Positions 7,904 through 17,145 of a stretch of 43,357 bases of DNA are shown here, one piece after another (positions within the stretch are counted from its first letter, which is position 1; every line of letters begins with the position of its first letter). Both the position numbers and the translations under genes were made by a program. The stretch lies in NCBI RefSeq assembly GCF_900115015.1, contig NZ_FOUZ01000017.1, positions 1 to 43,357 on the forward strand, read 5' to 3'. The DNA is from Algoriella xinjiangensis (lineage in GTDB: Bacteria; Bacteroidota; Bacteroidia; Flavobacteriales; Weeksellaceae). The notes under the pieces were generated by a model that saw nothing but the letters and a program-made list of their open reading frames with translations, made no database searches and was not told the DNA's origin.

Positions 7904-8920
7904 TTAAAATATTTTCAAATCACCATCTTTTATCCATTGTTTCTTTCTCATAAAAGCATAAATGATGTAAGATAAAATTGCCGGCGCAATTACTTGTAAT
8001 CCGATTATTGAAAGTAAAATATACGTTGTACTATAAGCATCTTTCATTGCGTTGTAAGTTCCTATTTGTCCAACCAAACCGCACGTTCCCATTCCCGATT
8101 CTAAAGCAGAATTTTGCATTCCAAAAAATAAAATTGCAATCGGACCAATAATCGCAGAAGCCAAGGTTGGAGGAATCCAAATTTTCCAATTTTTAAAAAT
8201 ATTAGGCACTTGCAACATACTTGTTCCTAAACCTTGCGCCAAAACACCTTTAAAACCATTGTCTTTATAGCTGATTGTTGCAAAACCCACCATTTGCGCA
8301 CAACAACCAATTGTTGCTGCACCAGCGGCTAATCCGTCCAAATCTAACATTAAACATAATGCTGCGGACGAAATTGGTAAAGTCAAAACAATACCGACAA
8401 TTACAGCAATCACAATTCCCATTATAAGCGGATTTGTATCTGTTGATAGCATAATAATTTCACCAATCCATTTCATTAATTGCTGTACCGAAGGTCCAAT
8501 TAATTGCGCTAAAATAACACCAACCAAAACCGTAACAATTGGCGTTATTACAATATCGATACGTGTTTCTCCTGCAACCATTTTCCCTATTTCTACGGCA
8601 ATTATTGTCGCAATAAAAACGCCCAATGGTCCGCCTAATTTATAAGCTGCAAGTCCTACAACTGCCGAAGAAAATAACACCAATTGTGGCGCGCGCAAAC
8701 TATATGCAATTGCCAACGCGATTGCTGGTCCTGTGGCTTGACTAGCAAAAGGCCAAACGACATCGCTTAGAAATGATACTCCAAATTCTTCGCCAATTGT
8801 CTTTAAAATTGTACCAACTAATAATGTTGCAAATAAGCCGTAAGCCATTGCGCCCATTGCATCGATAAAATATCTTTTGGCAGAAATTTGTATGTCTTTT
8901 TTTAGTAAAAATTCTTGCAT
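7904..8920 (-). CDS. PTS EIIC-like membrane protein (PF13303/PfoR type)
   Basis: 338 residues, almost entirely hydrophobic, with about 9-10 membrane segments. GCCAQMVGFATISYKDNGFKG, ALESGMGTCGLVGQIGT and the C-terminal QVIAPAILSYIIY are characteristic of the EIIC_2 family, which includes the clostridial PfoR protein. No IIA, IIB, HPr or EI gene is nearby, so phosphotransfer activity is doubtful. It may be a transporter or membrane regulator outside a working PTS. It lies downstream of the M28 peptidase gene with a 32-bp gap, so the two are probably co-transcribed. Confidence 0.82.
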   Translation of the reverse strand: MQEFLLKKDIQISAKRYFIDAMGAMAYGLFATLLVGTILKTIGEEFGVSFLSDVVWPFASQATGPAIALAIAYSLRAPQLVLFSSAVVGLAAYKLGGPLGVFIATIIAVEIGKMVAGETRIDIVITPIVTVLVGVILAQLIGPSVQQLMKWIGEIIMLSTDTNPLIMGIVIAVIVGIVLTLPISSAALCLMLDLDGLAAGAATIGCCAQMVGFATISYKDNGFKGVLAQGLGTSMLQVPNIFKNWKIWIPPTLASAIIGPIAILFFGMQNSALESGMGTCGLVGQIGTYNAMKDAYSTTYILLSIIGLQVIAPAILSYIIYAFMRKKQWIKDGDLKIF

Positions 8921-8952
8921 GATGACGTTTTAAATTGTTAATCTAAATCAGC

Positions 8953-9894
8953 TTATTTTTTGTCTGTACTCCTAAACAACATATCTGTATGAGTAAAACT
9001 ACCGTCAATAAAGGCCATTTCTAGTTCTAAAATTATTTTTAAAGACGTATAATCTACTTTATCGGCATCGTCTGTTGGTCGATGATAATCTGGATGACCA
9101 CCGGTATGGAAAAATAATACGGGAATATTTTTCTCATAAAAAGATGTTTGGTCTGATCCGCCACGACCTTCGTAACCGGTATAATTTTTAATGTATTTAG
9201 TTAGATCAATTGCTTGATAAATAGTTTCAAAAGCAGTTGAAGTTCCGTAACCAATTATCGAAACACCGTTTTCTGGATTAAAACGTCCAATCATATCCAT
9301 ATTCAACATCCATTGAATATTTTTTAAATCTAACGTCGGATTTGCAACAAAATAACGCGATCCAACCAAGCCTAATTCTTCTGCACCAAAAGCGATAAAC
9401 AGAAAATTAACAGGTTCTGTTACGTTATTCTGACTATAAAATCGTGCTAATTCTAACAATCCTGCAACACCCGAAGCGTTGTCATCAGCTCCATTATGAA
9501 TAATTCCAACACTATTTTCTGCCAACGAACTTCCTTGTTTTCCTTCTCCTAAATGATCGTAATGCGCACCAATTACTATTGTTTTATCCGCATGATTATC
9601 TAAAAAAGCAATCACATTTTTAGCATCGCGTAAACTATCTTTTACCACAACTTTCTTAACTTTTGCTGTAAAATGTTGGTAAAAACCATTGTTTCCTAAA
9701 GGTTTTAAGTTTAGTTTTTTAAATTCTTTCGCAATATATTTCGCTGCTTTTATATTCTGTTTACTTCCAGTTCCACGACCTTTCATGTTATCGTCCGCCA
9801 AATGATAAACGTGTTTTTTAAGAAGATTTTCATCGATTTCTTGAGAAAAAACTTGAATAGATGCTAGTAAAAAGAAGGCTAAAATGTATTTCAT
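8953..9894 (-). CDS. M28 family zinc aminopeptidase, secreted
   Basis: 313 residues with a signal peptide ending IQVFSQ (residue ~18). The M28 motifs are in order: GAHYDHLG (H111, D113), NGADDNASG (D137/D138), FGAEELGLVGS (catalytic E172, zinc-ligand E173), NMDMIGR (D200) and HPDYHRPTDD (H271). Together these supply a two-zinc aminopeptidase site. Expected role: trimming peptides in the periplasm or on the outer surface. Probably transcribed with the PTS IIC-like gene downstream. Confidence 0.92.
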   Translation of the reverse strand: MKYILAFFLLASIQVFSQEIDENLLKKHVYHLADDNMKGRGTGSKQNIKAAKYIAKEFKKLNLKPLGNNGFYQHFTAKVKKVVVKDSLRDAKNVIAFLDNHADKTIVIGAHYDHLGEGKQGSSLAENSVGIIHNGADDNASGVAGLLELARFYSQNNVTEPVNFLFIAFGAEELGLVGSRYFVANPTLDLKNIQWMLNMDMIGRFNPENGVSIIGYGTSTAFETIYQAIDLTKYIKNYTGYEGRGGSDQTSFYEKNIPVLFFHTGGHPDYHRPTDDADKVDYTSLKIILELEMAFIDGSFTHTDMLFRSTDKK

Positions 9895-9971
9895 GGAATT
9901 GTTAAATTTTATAAAATCAAAAATAAGAAATCATCAGCTATCACAGACAACAATCTGTAATAAGTTTGCAT

Positions 9972-10001
9972 AAAAAAAGCCTCCCAAATTGGAAGGCTTT
10001 T
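9972..10001 (-). terminator. Rho-independent terminator of the mutase gene
   Basis: On the minus strand AAAGCCTTCC / GGGAGGCTTT forms a stem with one mismatch around a short AATTT-type loop, followed by a run of seven T. It lies 23 bp after the icmF stop. Confidence 0.8.
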
Positions 10002-10023
10002 GAATGTTGTAATCTTCTAAAAA

Positions 10024-13000
10024 CTACATATTTCGTCTGTATTGACCACCAACTTCAAACAAAGCATCTGTAATTTGTCCTAACGAACAAACCTTTGTTG
10101 CTTCCATCAAAGCTTCAAAAATGTTTTCATTTTGTACAGCAATCTCTTGTATTTTTTCTAATTGTACTTTTTCTTCTTCAAAATCCGCTTTATGCAACGT
10201 TTCTTTAGTTTTGATTTGGAATTGTTTTTCCTCTTCTGTCGCACGAATTACTTCCGCAGGAACTACTGTTGGCGAACCTTTAGAGCTTAAGAATGTATTA
10301 ACACCAATTATCGGAAATGCACCATTGTGTTTTAATGTTTCATAATACAACGATTCTTCTTGTATTTTAGATCGTTGATACATTGTTTCCATTGCACCAA
10401 GCACTCCTCCACGCTCCGTAATGCGATCAAATTCTTGTAAAACTGCATCTTCAACTAAATCAGTTAATTCTTCGATAATAAAAGAACCTTGAATTGGATT
10501 TTCGTTTTTCGCTAAACCTAATTCCTTATTGATAATTAATTGAATTGCCATTGCACGACGCACAGATTCTTCTGTAGGCGTTGTAATTGCTTCATCATAC
10601 GCATTTGTATGCAATGAATTACAGTTATCGTAAATTGCGTATAACGCTTGTAGTGTTGTACGAATATCATTAAAATCAATTTCTTGCGCATGTAAAGAAC
10701 GTCCAGAAGTCTGAATATGATATTTTAACATTTGAGCTCTTTCGTTAGCACCGTATTTATTTTTAAGTGCTTTTGACCAAATTTTACGTGCTACACGACC
10801 AATAACCGAATATTCTGGATCGATACCATTCGAGAAGAAAAACGATAAGTTTGGACCAAACGCGTTGATATCCATTCCACGAGATAAATAATACTCAACA
10901 TACGTAAATCCGTTTGCTAATGTAAACGCCAATTGTGTAATTGGATTTGCGCCCGCTTCGGCAATATGGTAACCAGAAATAGACACAGAATAGAAATTAC
11001 GAACATTTTCTTTGATAAAATATTCTTGCACATCTCCCATCAAACGCAATGCAAATTCTGTTGAGAAAATACATGTATTTTGTGCTTGATCTTCTTTTAA
11101 AATATCTGCCTGAACCGTTCCACGAACCTGAGCCAATGTATTTTTCTTGATTTCTGCATACACATCAGCAGGTAAAACTAAATCACCTGTAACACCTAAA
11201 AGCATCAATCCCAAACCATCATTGCCTTCTGGTAATTCGCCATTATATTGTGGTCTATCTACTCCTTTTGTTTTATAAATAGCTTCGATTTTAGCTTCAA
11301 TTTCAGCCTCTAAACCATTTTCTTTGATGTATTTTTCACAGTTTTGATCAATTGCAGCATTCATAAAAAATCCTAACAACATTGGTGCTGGACCATTAAT
11401 CGTCATCGAAACTGATGTCATTGCATGCGATAAATCAAATCCCGAATACAACTTTTTCGCATCATCTAAACAACAAATTGAAACTCCTGCATTCCCAATT
11501 TTACCATAAATATCTGGACGATGACCTGGATCATTTCCATAAAGTGTTACCGAATCAAAAGCAGTTGATAAACGTTTTGCTGGCATTCCTTTCGAAACAT
11601 AATGAAAACGTCTATTTGTACGTTCTGGTCCACCTTCTCCGGCAAACATACGAGTTGGATCTTCTCCTTCGCGTTTAAACGGATAAAGTCCTGATGTAAA
11701 CGGAAATTCTCCTGGAACATTTTCTTGTAAAACCCATTTCAAAATATCTCCCCAAGCTTCGTATTTTGGTAAAGCAACTTTAGGTATTTGTAAGTGTGAT
11801 AACGATTCTGAGTGCGTTTGGATATTAATTTCCTTGTCGCGCACTTTAAATGTATACACTGGATTTTTGTATTTATTTACCTTTTCATCCCACGTAAAAA
11901 TTACTTCCCAATTGTGTGGATCAAAGTCTTTTTTAAGTTTATCAAATTCGGCTAATAATACTTTTGATAAATCTGGATTATTAGTTCCCGTAATTTCGAT
12001 ACCATGTTGTGTTAATGCAGGAATTTGACCAGAAATAGTTTCGATCGTTTTAAAAATACCATATAATTTCTGTGCAACATCTTTTTGATTAATCGCTTTT
12101 ACATCGTAAGCACGGTTATTTTCTGCAATTTCAGATAAATAGCGAATACGACTTGGTGGAATAACGTAGATTTTTTCTGACATTTCTTTTGTAATCTCAA
12201 AATTAGATTTCAAATCAGCACCCGTTTTTTCTACCACTTTATCAATAATCGATTTGTACAATTGATTAGTTCCTGGATCATTAAATTGCGATGCAATTGT
12301 CCCGAAAACTGGCATTGTATCTGGGTCGATATCCCATAAATTATGATTGCGTTGATATTGTTTTTTTACATCGCGCAACGCATCTAATGCACCACGTTTA
12401 TCAAATTTATTAATAGCAACAATGTCAGCAAAATCTAACATATCAATCTTTTCTAATTGCGTAGCCGCACCAAATTCTGGTGTCATGATATACAAAGAAG
12501 CATCAGAATGATCTAAAATTTCTGTATCAGATTGACCAATACCCGAAGTTTCTAAAATAATCAAATCATAATTTGCCGCTTTTAAAACCTGAAGCGCTTC
12601 ACCAACATATTTAGACAAAGCTAAATTTGATTGACGTGTAGCCAAAGAACGCATGTAAACGCGCGAATTGTTAATCGAATTCATACGAATACGATCTCCT
12701 AACAATGCTCCACCCGTTTTTTTCTTAGAAGGATCAACTGAAACTAACGCAATTGTTTTTTCTGGAAAATCTATCAAAAAACGACGAACTAACTCGTCTA
12801 CCATTGATGATTTTCCTGCTCCACCTGTTCCTGTAATTCCTAAAACTGGTGCAGATTTATCTTCAACTTTCGTATAATCAAACTCTTGTAAAAAGTCTTC
12901 TTCTCTATTTTCTGCTAACGAAATCAAACGAGAAATCGTTGTTACATCTTTATCTTTTAAGGATTGATACACATCTTTACCAGCTGGTAAAACCAAATTA

Positions 13001-13485
13001 CCAGTCGGGAAATCTGCTTTTTCTACCATATCATTAATCATTCCTTGTAAACCAAGTGCACGACCATCATCTGGCGAATATAAACGTGTGATACCGTAAT
13101 CCATCAACTCTTTGATTTCAGTTGGAAGAATTACTCCTCCACCTCCACCAACTATGCGAATATGACCAGCTCCTTTTTCTTGAAGCAAATCATACATATA
13201 TTTAAAATATTCGTTGTGTCCACCTTGATAAGAAGTCATTGCTATTGCATTTGCATCCTCTTGTATCGCCGTGTTTACAACATCTTCTACAGATTTATCG
13301 TGCCCCAAATGAATAACTTCGCAACCAGTTGCTTGTATAATTCGACGCATAATATTAATTGCCGCATCATGACCGTCAAATAAAGCCGCCGCAGTTACAA
13401 TACGCACTTTATTTTTGGGCTGATAAGCTTCTTGTACAGGATGTACGAACTTCTCTTTTTTCTCTTCTTGAGCTATTTGTGACAT
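10024..13485 (-). CDS. icmF: Fused isobutyryl-CoA mutase (B12 domain - G-protein chaperone - mutase)
   Basis: 1153 residues with three modules in one chain. Residues ~25-150 are a cobalamin-binding domain with FDGHDAA (H39 expected to coordinate cobalt) and [12 protein letters not shown]. Residues ~210-480 are a MeaB-like G-protein with P-loop [12 protein letters not shown] (216-227) and an NKFD box. Residues ~560-1150 are the acyl-CoA mutase TIM barrel. This order is that of IcmF, which interconverts isobutyryl-CoA and n-butyryl-CoA using adenosylcobalamin, with the G-domain guarding cofactor loading. [12 protein letters not shown] carries the Phe typical of IcmF in place of the methylmalonyl-CoA mutase Tyr. 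It is divergent from a regulator with a B12-type domain. No cobalamin riboswitch is visible upstream. Confidence 0.93.
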   Translation of the reverse strand: MSQIAQEEKKEKFVHPVQEAYQPKNKVRIVTAAALFDGHDAAINIMRRIIQATGCEVIHLGHDKSVEDVVNTAIQEDANAIAMTSYQGGHNEYFKYMYDLLQEKGAGHIRIVGGGGGVILPTEIKELMDYGITRLYSPDDGRALGLQGMINDMVEKADFPTGNLVLPAGKDVYQSLKDKDVTTISRLISLAENREEDFLQEFDYTKVEDKSAPVLGITGTGGAGKSSMVDELVRRFLIDFPEKTIALVSVDPSKKKTGGALLGDRIRMNSINNSRVYMRSLATRQSNLALSKYVGEALQVLKAANYDLIILETSGIGQSDTEILDHSDASLYIMTPEFGAATQLEKIDMLDFADIVAINKFDKRGALDALRDVKKQYQRNHNLWDIDPDTMPVFGTIASQFNDPGTNQLYKSIIDKVVEKTGADLKSNFEITKEMSEKIYVIPPSRIRYLSEIAENNRAYDVKAINQKDVAQKLYGIFKTIETISGQIPALTQHGIEITGTNNPDLSKVLLAEFDKLKKDFDPHNWEVIFTWDEKVNKYKNPVYTFKVRDKEINIQTHSESLSHLQIPKVALPKYEAWGDILKWVLQENVPGEFPFTSGLYPFKREGEDPTRMFAGEGGPERTNRRFHYVSKGMPAKRLSTAFDSVTLYGNDPGHRPDIYGKIGNAGVSICCLDDAKKLYSGFDLSHAMTSVSMTINGPAPMLLGFFMNAAIDQNCEKYIKENGLEAEIEAKIEAIYKTKGVDRPQYNGELPEGNDGLGLMLLGVTGDLVLPADVYAEIKKNTLAQVRGTVQADILKEDQAQNTCIFSTEFALRLMGDVQEYFIKENVRNFYSVSISGYHIAEAGANPITQLAFTLANGFTYVEYYLSRGMDINAFGPNLSFFFSNGIDPEYSVIGRVARKIWSKALKNKYGANERAQMLKYHIQTSGRSLHAQEIDFNDIRTTLQALYAIYDNCNSLHTNAYDEAITTPTEESVRRAMAIQLIINKELGLAKNENPIQGSFIIEELTDLVEDAVLQEFDRITERGGVLGAMETMYQRSKIQEESLYYETLKHNGAFPIIGVNTFLSSKGSPTVVPAEVIRATEEEKQFQIKTKETLHKADFEEEKVQLEKIQEIAVQNENIFEALMEATKVCSLGQITDALFEVGGQYRRNM

Positions 13486-13548
13486 TTATTTGTGTTTTGA
13501 TTTTATCCTTATCGCTAAGGTAAGATTTTTTTGAAGTTAAAATATAAG

Positions 13549-13567
13549 CTCTAATTATCAATTAGAG
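13549..13567. promoter_or_regulatory. 19-bp dyad CTCTAAT-N5-ATTAGAG, putative operator of icmF
   Basis: Perfect 7-bp inverted repeat in the 198-bp divergent region. On the minus strand it ends 2 bp before TATATTTT, a near fit to the -7 box, about 55 bp upstream of the icmF start. That is a repressor-type position. Confidence 0.45.
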
Positions 13568-13683
13568 AGAAAATTACAGACTTCATTACCAATCTTATAA
13601 AAATAAACAGAATCTGATCAAAATATATGATTAACTTTAAAAGTAAATATAGATAATCGTAAAATTTATAGAAAATATCTACT

Positions 13684-14586
13684 ATGTATAGTTATACATT
13701 AAATCATTTGGTACAATTTTCGAAATTAAATGAACAAATGATTGTTTTATGGAACAAGAAATATAAGATTTTTAATGACGAAAAAATTGATAAATCATCA
13801 CTTTTTACACAAGATGATTTAAAAAAATTAATCATTGTTTCTTTCTTAGCAAACTCTAATGTACGTTATACAGTAGAAAAACTTTGCGCGCAATCTATTT
13901 CAGAATTGTCTATTGTAACAGAATTTGAACTTCAAAACTTTTTAAAAAAGAACAAAATTTTTTCACCTTTGATTAATTTATTGGTTTGTTCTTGCTTTAC
14001 ATACGACGCAAAATCATTTGATTCTATTTTATCAATTTGTTTTAAACAACTTGGTATTGAGGAATGTTGTGTGAAAATTGTTTTTCCAGTAATTAGTCAA
14101 TTAGCTATTCTTATAGACACAAATTCGGTTCATTCAGCTATTAAATCTTTTACTAAAAATTTAATCCGAAAACAATTGCATTTCTTAATAAAATCTACAC
14201 CATATTCTGTTGACAATAACCGAACTTGGCTCTTATTTTTACCAGAAAATGAATTTCATGATATCGAGTTATTATACGCTCATTTATTGTTAAAACTAGA
14301 TGGCGAAAAAAGCATTTATTTAGGTGATAATCAAACGAAAGAATCGATTAATGAATGTTTAAATACAATAAACATTACACATGTTTTCACCTATATTAAC
14401 GATGATTATGACAAAGATAAAATGAAAGATTATCTATCAACAATCAAAAAAATCTATCCAACTTCTACAATTTTTGTGGCAACATATAATAAATTAAAAG
14501 AACCAATTACCGAGGAAATTCCTTACATTAATGTAAATAATCCGATTATGTTTAAAGAATATTTAGACAAAATTATAGCGATGTAA
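13684..14586 (+). CDS. Degenerate MerR-like regulator with B12-binding-type domains
   Basis: 300 residues. The first ~75 align in pattern with the winged-helix HTH of flavobacterial MerR regulators that carry cobalamin domains (YTLNHLVQFSKL, VLWNKKYKIF, LFTQDDLKKL), but lack the usual TPxxRxxRxY wing. Residues ~100-300 follow the CarH/LitR layout: a four-helix cap, then LLFLPENEFHDIELLYAHLLLK. H192 corresponds to the His that holds cobalt from below in CarH. The cap residues W-x9-E-H, which enclose adenosylcobalamin in CarH, are replaced by I144, K154 and S155. It is divergent from icmF and converges on ung with a 1-bp gap. Probably a regulator of icmF; cofactor binding is uncertain. Confidence 0.6.
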   Translation: MYSYTLNHLVQFSKLNEQMIVLWNKKYKIFNDEKIDKSSLFTQDDLKKLIIVSFLANSNVRYTVEKLCAQSISELSIVTEFELQNFLKKNKIFSPLINLLVCSCFTYDAKSFDSILSICFKQLGIEECCVKIVFPVISQLAILIDTNSVHSAIKSFTKNLIRKQLHFLIKSTPYSVDNNRTWLLFLPENEFHDIELLYAHLLLKLDGEKSIYLGDNQTKESINECLNTINITHVFTYINDDYDKDKMKDYLSTIKKIYPTSTIFVATYNKLKEPITEEIPYINVNNPIMFKEYLDKIIAM

Positions 14587-14587
14587 A

Positions 14588-15262
14588 TTAAATTTTCCAG
14601 TCAATTTCTTGCATATGTTTACTTTTAAGATATTCATTTGTTTTAGAAAAAGGTTTGCTGTCCCAAAAACCGCGGTAAACAGACAATGGCGATGGATGAG
14701 CAGATTCTATCACAAAATGTTTTTCGCGATTTATTTTCTTCCCTTTCTTTTGCGCATAACTTCCCCAAAGTACAAAAACAAGATTTTCTTTTTCCTCCGA
14801 AAGCAGCTTAATAACCGCATCTGTAAAGTCTTCCCAACCTTTGTTTTGGTGCGAACCAGCATTTGCAGCTTCCACGGTTAACGTTGCATTTAACAACAAA
14901 ACACCTTGTTTTGCCCACGCTTCTAAATTACCAGAAGTTGACTCAATAATTCCTAAATCAGTTTTTAATTCTTTGTAGATATTTCTCAAACTTGGTGGAA
15001 TTTTAACTCCATCCGCAACTGAAAAAGACAAACCATTCGCTTGACCTTCGCCGTGATAAGGATCTTGACCAATAATCACAACTTTTACATCATCAAAAGA
15101 AGTATAATCAAATGTAGAGAAAATTTGAGATTTTGGCGGATAAATTGTTTTCGTAGCATATTCATTTTTAACAAATTCTGTTAATTTAATGAAATAATCT
15201 TTTTCAAATTCATTGTTTAAAACTTGCTTCCAAGAAGCTTCTATTTTTACATCCATCATCAT
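14588..15262 (-). CDS. ung: Uracil-DNA glycosylase, family 1
   Basis: 224 residues with all family-1 motifs: GQDPYHGEGQANGLSFS (catalytic D67), LLLNATLTV, FVLWGSYAQ, and SAHPSPLSVYRGF (catalytic H189). It removes uracil from DNA after cytosine deamination or misincorporation and starts base excision repair. The chosen start is the first of three Met codons; any of the three is possible. Convergent with the MerR-like gene. Confidence 0.97.
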   Translation of the reverse strand: MMMDVKIEASWKQVLNNEFEKDYFIKLTEFVKNEYATKTIYPPKSQIFSTFDYTSFDDVKVVIIGQDPYHGEGQANGLSFSVADGVKIPPSLRNIYKELKTDLGIIESTSGNLEAWAKQGVLLLNATLTVEAANAGSHQNKGWEDFTDAVIKLLSEEKENLVFVLWGSYAQKKGKKINREKHFVIESAHPSPLSVYRGFWDSKPFSKTNEYLKSKHMQEIDWKI

Positions 15263-15354
15263 CTAATTTTCGACGATAAAATTATGTTTTATTTAGTCGC
15301 ACTGCAAATTAAAATTATATTAGGGAAAAATTTAATCTCACAATTATGATCCAA

Positions 15355-15370
15355 TTACGTGAAACCGTAA
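15355..15370. promoter_or_regulatory. 16-bp dyad, variant copy 3 (TTACGT-GAAA-CCGTAA)
   Basis: Differs from copies 1 and 2 by one base. It lies 48 bp before the ATG of the HsdR-N protein gene and 21 bp upstream of TATTTTTA (15392-15399), a near fit to TAnnTTTG. This is the same arrangement as copy 1. Confidence 0.55.
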
Positions 15371-15418
15371 ATATATATATATCATATCCTTTATTTTTAT
15401 AGAAAACACAAATTAATT

Positions 15419-16489
15419 ATGGATTTTAAAGATATTGTAAAAAAATTAGGAGAAAGAGTTGATGCTTTAAAAGCTCAAGTTACAACCGAAGAAGCTACTA
15501 AAAATGCATTTATAATGCCTTTTATAAAAGACCTTGGATATGACGTTTTTAATCCTTTTGAAGTTGTTCCAGAGTTTACTGCCGATTTGGGAATAAAACA
15601 AGGTGAAAAAATAGATTATGCAATTATTCAAGAAAATGAACCTATCATTTTAATTGAGTGTAAACATCATGCTGCACCTTTGTCTATAAATAATGCTTCA
15701 CAATTGTTTCGATATTTTCATACTACAAAGGCAAAATTTGCAATATTGACAAATGGAATTGAATATAAATTTTTCACAGATTTAGTAGAAACGAATAAAA
15801 TGGACGAAAAACCATTTTTTCATTTTGATATAACTGAGATAAAAGAAAATCAAATTGAAGAGCTTAAAAAGTTTCACAAATCTCAATTTGATTTCGAAAA
15901 AATTGTCAATACAGCAAGTGATTTAAAATACACAAATGAGTTGAAAACACTTATTAATGAAGAAATTAATAATCCATCGGCAGAATTTGTCCGTCATTTT
16001 GCTAAACAAATTTATCCATCAATCATCACACAAAAAGTATTGGATCAATTTACTGGTTTAGTCAAAAATTCGTTCAATCAACATTTTAGTGATATTGTGA
16101 CAGATCGTTTGCAAACTGCATTAACAAAGGAAACTAAAATTCAGAATACTAACACAGATGATGTTGAAACTGATTTAGAAGATTCTAAAATTATTACAAC
16201 GAAAGATGAATTAGATGCATTTTTAATTATAAAAGCGATTTGTACAGCAGAATGTTCGCCAGAAAGAATTGTTTACAGAGATGCGCAATCTTATTTTGCC
16301 ATCTTATTTGATGATAATAATAGGAAACCAATTTGTCGATTATATTTTACAGACAAAAAATTACAAATCGGAATTTTTGATGACACAAAAACAGAAACGA
16401 AAACAGAGCTTACCAAAATAGATGATCTTTATAAATTAACTGAAGAATTAAAGAAAATTGTAAAATATTATATTGAACTAGAAAATTAA
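15419..16489 (+). CDS. Solitary HsdR N-terminal domain protein (PD-(D/E)xK nuclease-like)
   Basis: 356 residues. The first ~160 form an HSDR_N-type nuclease fold with the catalytic pattern GEKIDYAI (D66) ... LIECKHH (E80, K82). FIMPFIKDLGYDVFNP and LTNGIEYKFFTDL are also typical of type I restriction R-subunits. There is no helicase domain, and no HsdM/HsdS gene nearby. The C-terminal ~90 residues (ELDAFLIIKAICTAE...YFAILFDDNNRKP) form a second small domain often attached to such solitary proteins. Possible roles are nucleic-acid defence or repair, but the function is unproven. The 16-bp dyad lies in its promoter. Confidence 0.8.
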   Translation: MDFKDIVKKLGERVDALKAQVTTEEATKNAFIMPFIKDLGYDVFNPFEVVPEFTADLGIKQGEKIDYAIIQENEPIILIECKHHAAPLSINNASQLFRYFHTTKAKFAILTNGIEYKFFTDLVETNKMDEKPFFHFDITEIKENQIEELKKFHKSQFDFEKIVNTASDLKYTNELKTLINEEINNPSAEFVRHFAKQIYPSIITQKVLDQFTGLVKNSFNQHFSDIVTDRLQTALTKETKIQNTNTDDVETDLEDSKIITTKDELDAFLIIKAICTAECSPERIVYRDAQSYFAILFDDNNRKPICRLYFTDKKLQIGIFDDTKTETKTELTKIDDLYKLTEELKKIVKYYIELEN

Positions 16490-16497
16490 TAAAAAAA

Positions 16498-16523
16498 GTC
16501 TCTTAAAAAAGAGACATTTTTTA
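16498..16523 (+). terminator. Rho-independent terminator
   Basis: 7-bp stem GTCTCTT (16498-16504) / AAGAGAC (16509-16515) with an A-rich loop, followed by ATTTTTTATTT. It lies 8 bp after the HsdR-N stop codon. Confidence 0.85.
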
Positions 16524-16628
16524 TTTGTAGGTCATTTTCAACAACACTCTAAAATCAAGCATGATAAAATATTAATTGTTTTAATTTCTGGACTATAATT
16601 ATCCTTATTTTAGTATACCTACAAATAA
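16521..16628. repeat. Perfect 12-bp inverted repeat, 108 bp end to end
   Basis: TTATTTGTAGGT (16521-16532) and ACCTACAAATAA (16617-16628) bound most of the gap between two genes. No target duplication is visible. It could be a small non-autonomous insertion, a structured leader or chance. Confidence 0.35.
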
Positions 16629-16634
16629 AATCTT

Positions 16635-17102
16635 ATGAAAAAATCTCTAATTACCGCTATTCTATTTTCTGTCTTGTTTCTGAATTCTTGTCAGGAAAAA
16701 CAAGAAAGCAAACGGCTTGAAAATTATAATAAACAACTTAATCAAAGTCCTTTACTTAATGAAACTACTCAAAGTGATGAAGTTGACAACATTCAAGGAG
16801 CTTGGATTTTTACACATATTTTTGATGATGAATTACACGAATTTATTGAAATAGAATCAGATGAAAAAAATATTTCTTTTAACGAAAACCAATATTGGAC
16901 GAATCTTTTTGATGGCAAAGAAATTTCTGGGCAATTTGCATTCATCACGCCTTATGATATTGCTTTTTTAGATGAAAAAGAGAAAAATAAAGCACGTTTT
17001 TTTATTACAATTTTAGACGAAACGGACATCAATAATTTAGAAATAAAAGTAATTAAAGACACTATACAACAACGTTATAAAATAGCTTTGGAAGTTCGTT
17101 AA
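16635..17102 (+). CDS. Hypothetical lipoprotein
   Basis: 155 residues with a lipoprotein signal peptide (lipobox FLNSC, Cys19), followed by a Gln/Glu/Lys-rich linker. A small acidic beta-rich domain then contains IQGAWIFTHIFDDE and GQFAFITPYDIAFLD. The IQGxW start of the mature domain recalls lipocalin-like lipoproteins of Bacteroidota, but I do not recognise a family with certainty. Expected location is the periplasmic face of a membrane. The next gene, mutS2, is 43 bp downstream and seems to have its own promoter. Confidence 0.75.
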   Translation: MKKSLITAILFSVLFLNSCQEKQESKRLENYNKQLNQSPLLNETTQSDEVDNIQGAWIFTHIFDDELHEFIEIESDEKNISFNENQYWTNLFDGKEISGQFAFITPYDIAFLDEKEKNKARFFITILDETDINNLEIKVIKDTIQQRYKIALEVR

Positions 17103-17132
17103 GATACTGTTCTCATATAAAAATTTTATCCG

Positions 17133-17140
17133 TAATTTTG
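17133..17140 (+). promoter_or_regulatory. Putative -7 box of mutS2
   Basis: TAATTTTG fits TAnnTTTG exactly and ends 5 bp before the ATG at 17146. Transcription would then begin at or next to the start codon, giving a nearly leaderless mRNA. Confidence 0.35.
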
Positions 17141-17145
17141 CAATA

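Noticed and set aside
11415-12028. Plus-strand frames inside the mutase gene
   Set aside because: They are antisense shadows of a well-conserved gene with no recognisable domain or start signal.
10024-13485. Methylmalonyl-CoA mutase large subunit
   Set aside because: The single-chain order B12 domain - G-protein - mutase and the GLYPFKR motif identify IcmF.
13486-13683. Cobalamin riboswitch upstream of icmF
   Set aside because: No B12-box or matching fold is visible in the 198-bp gap.
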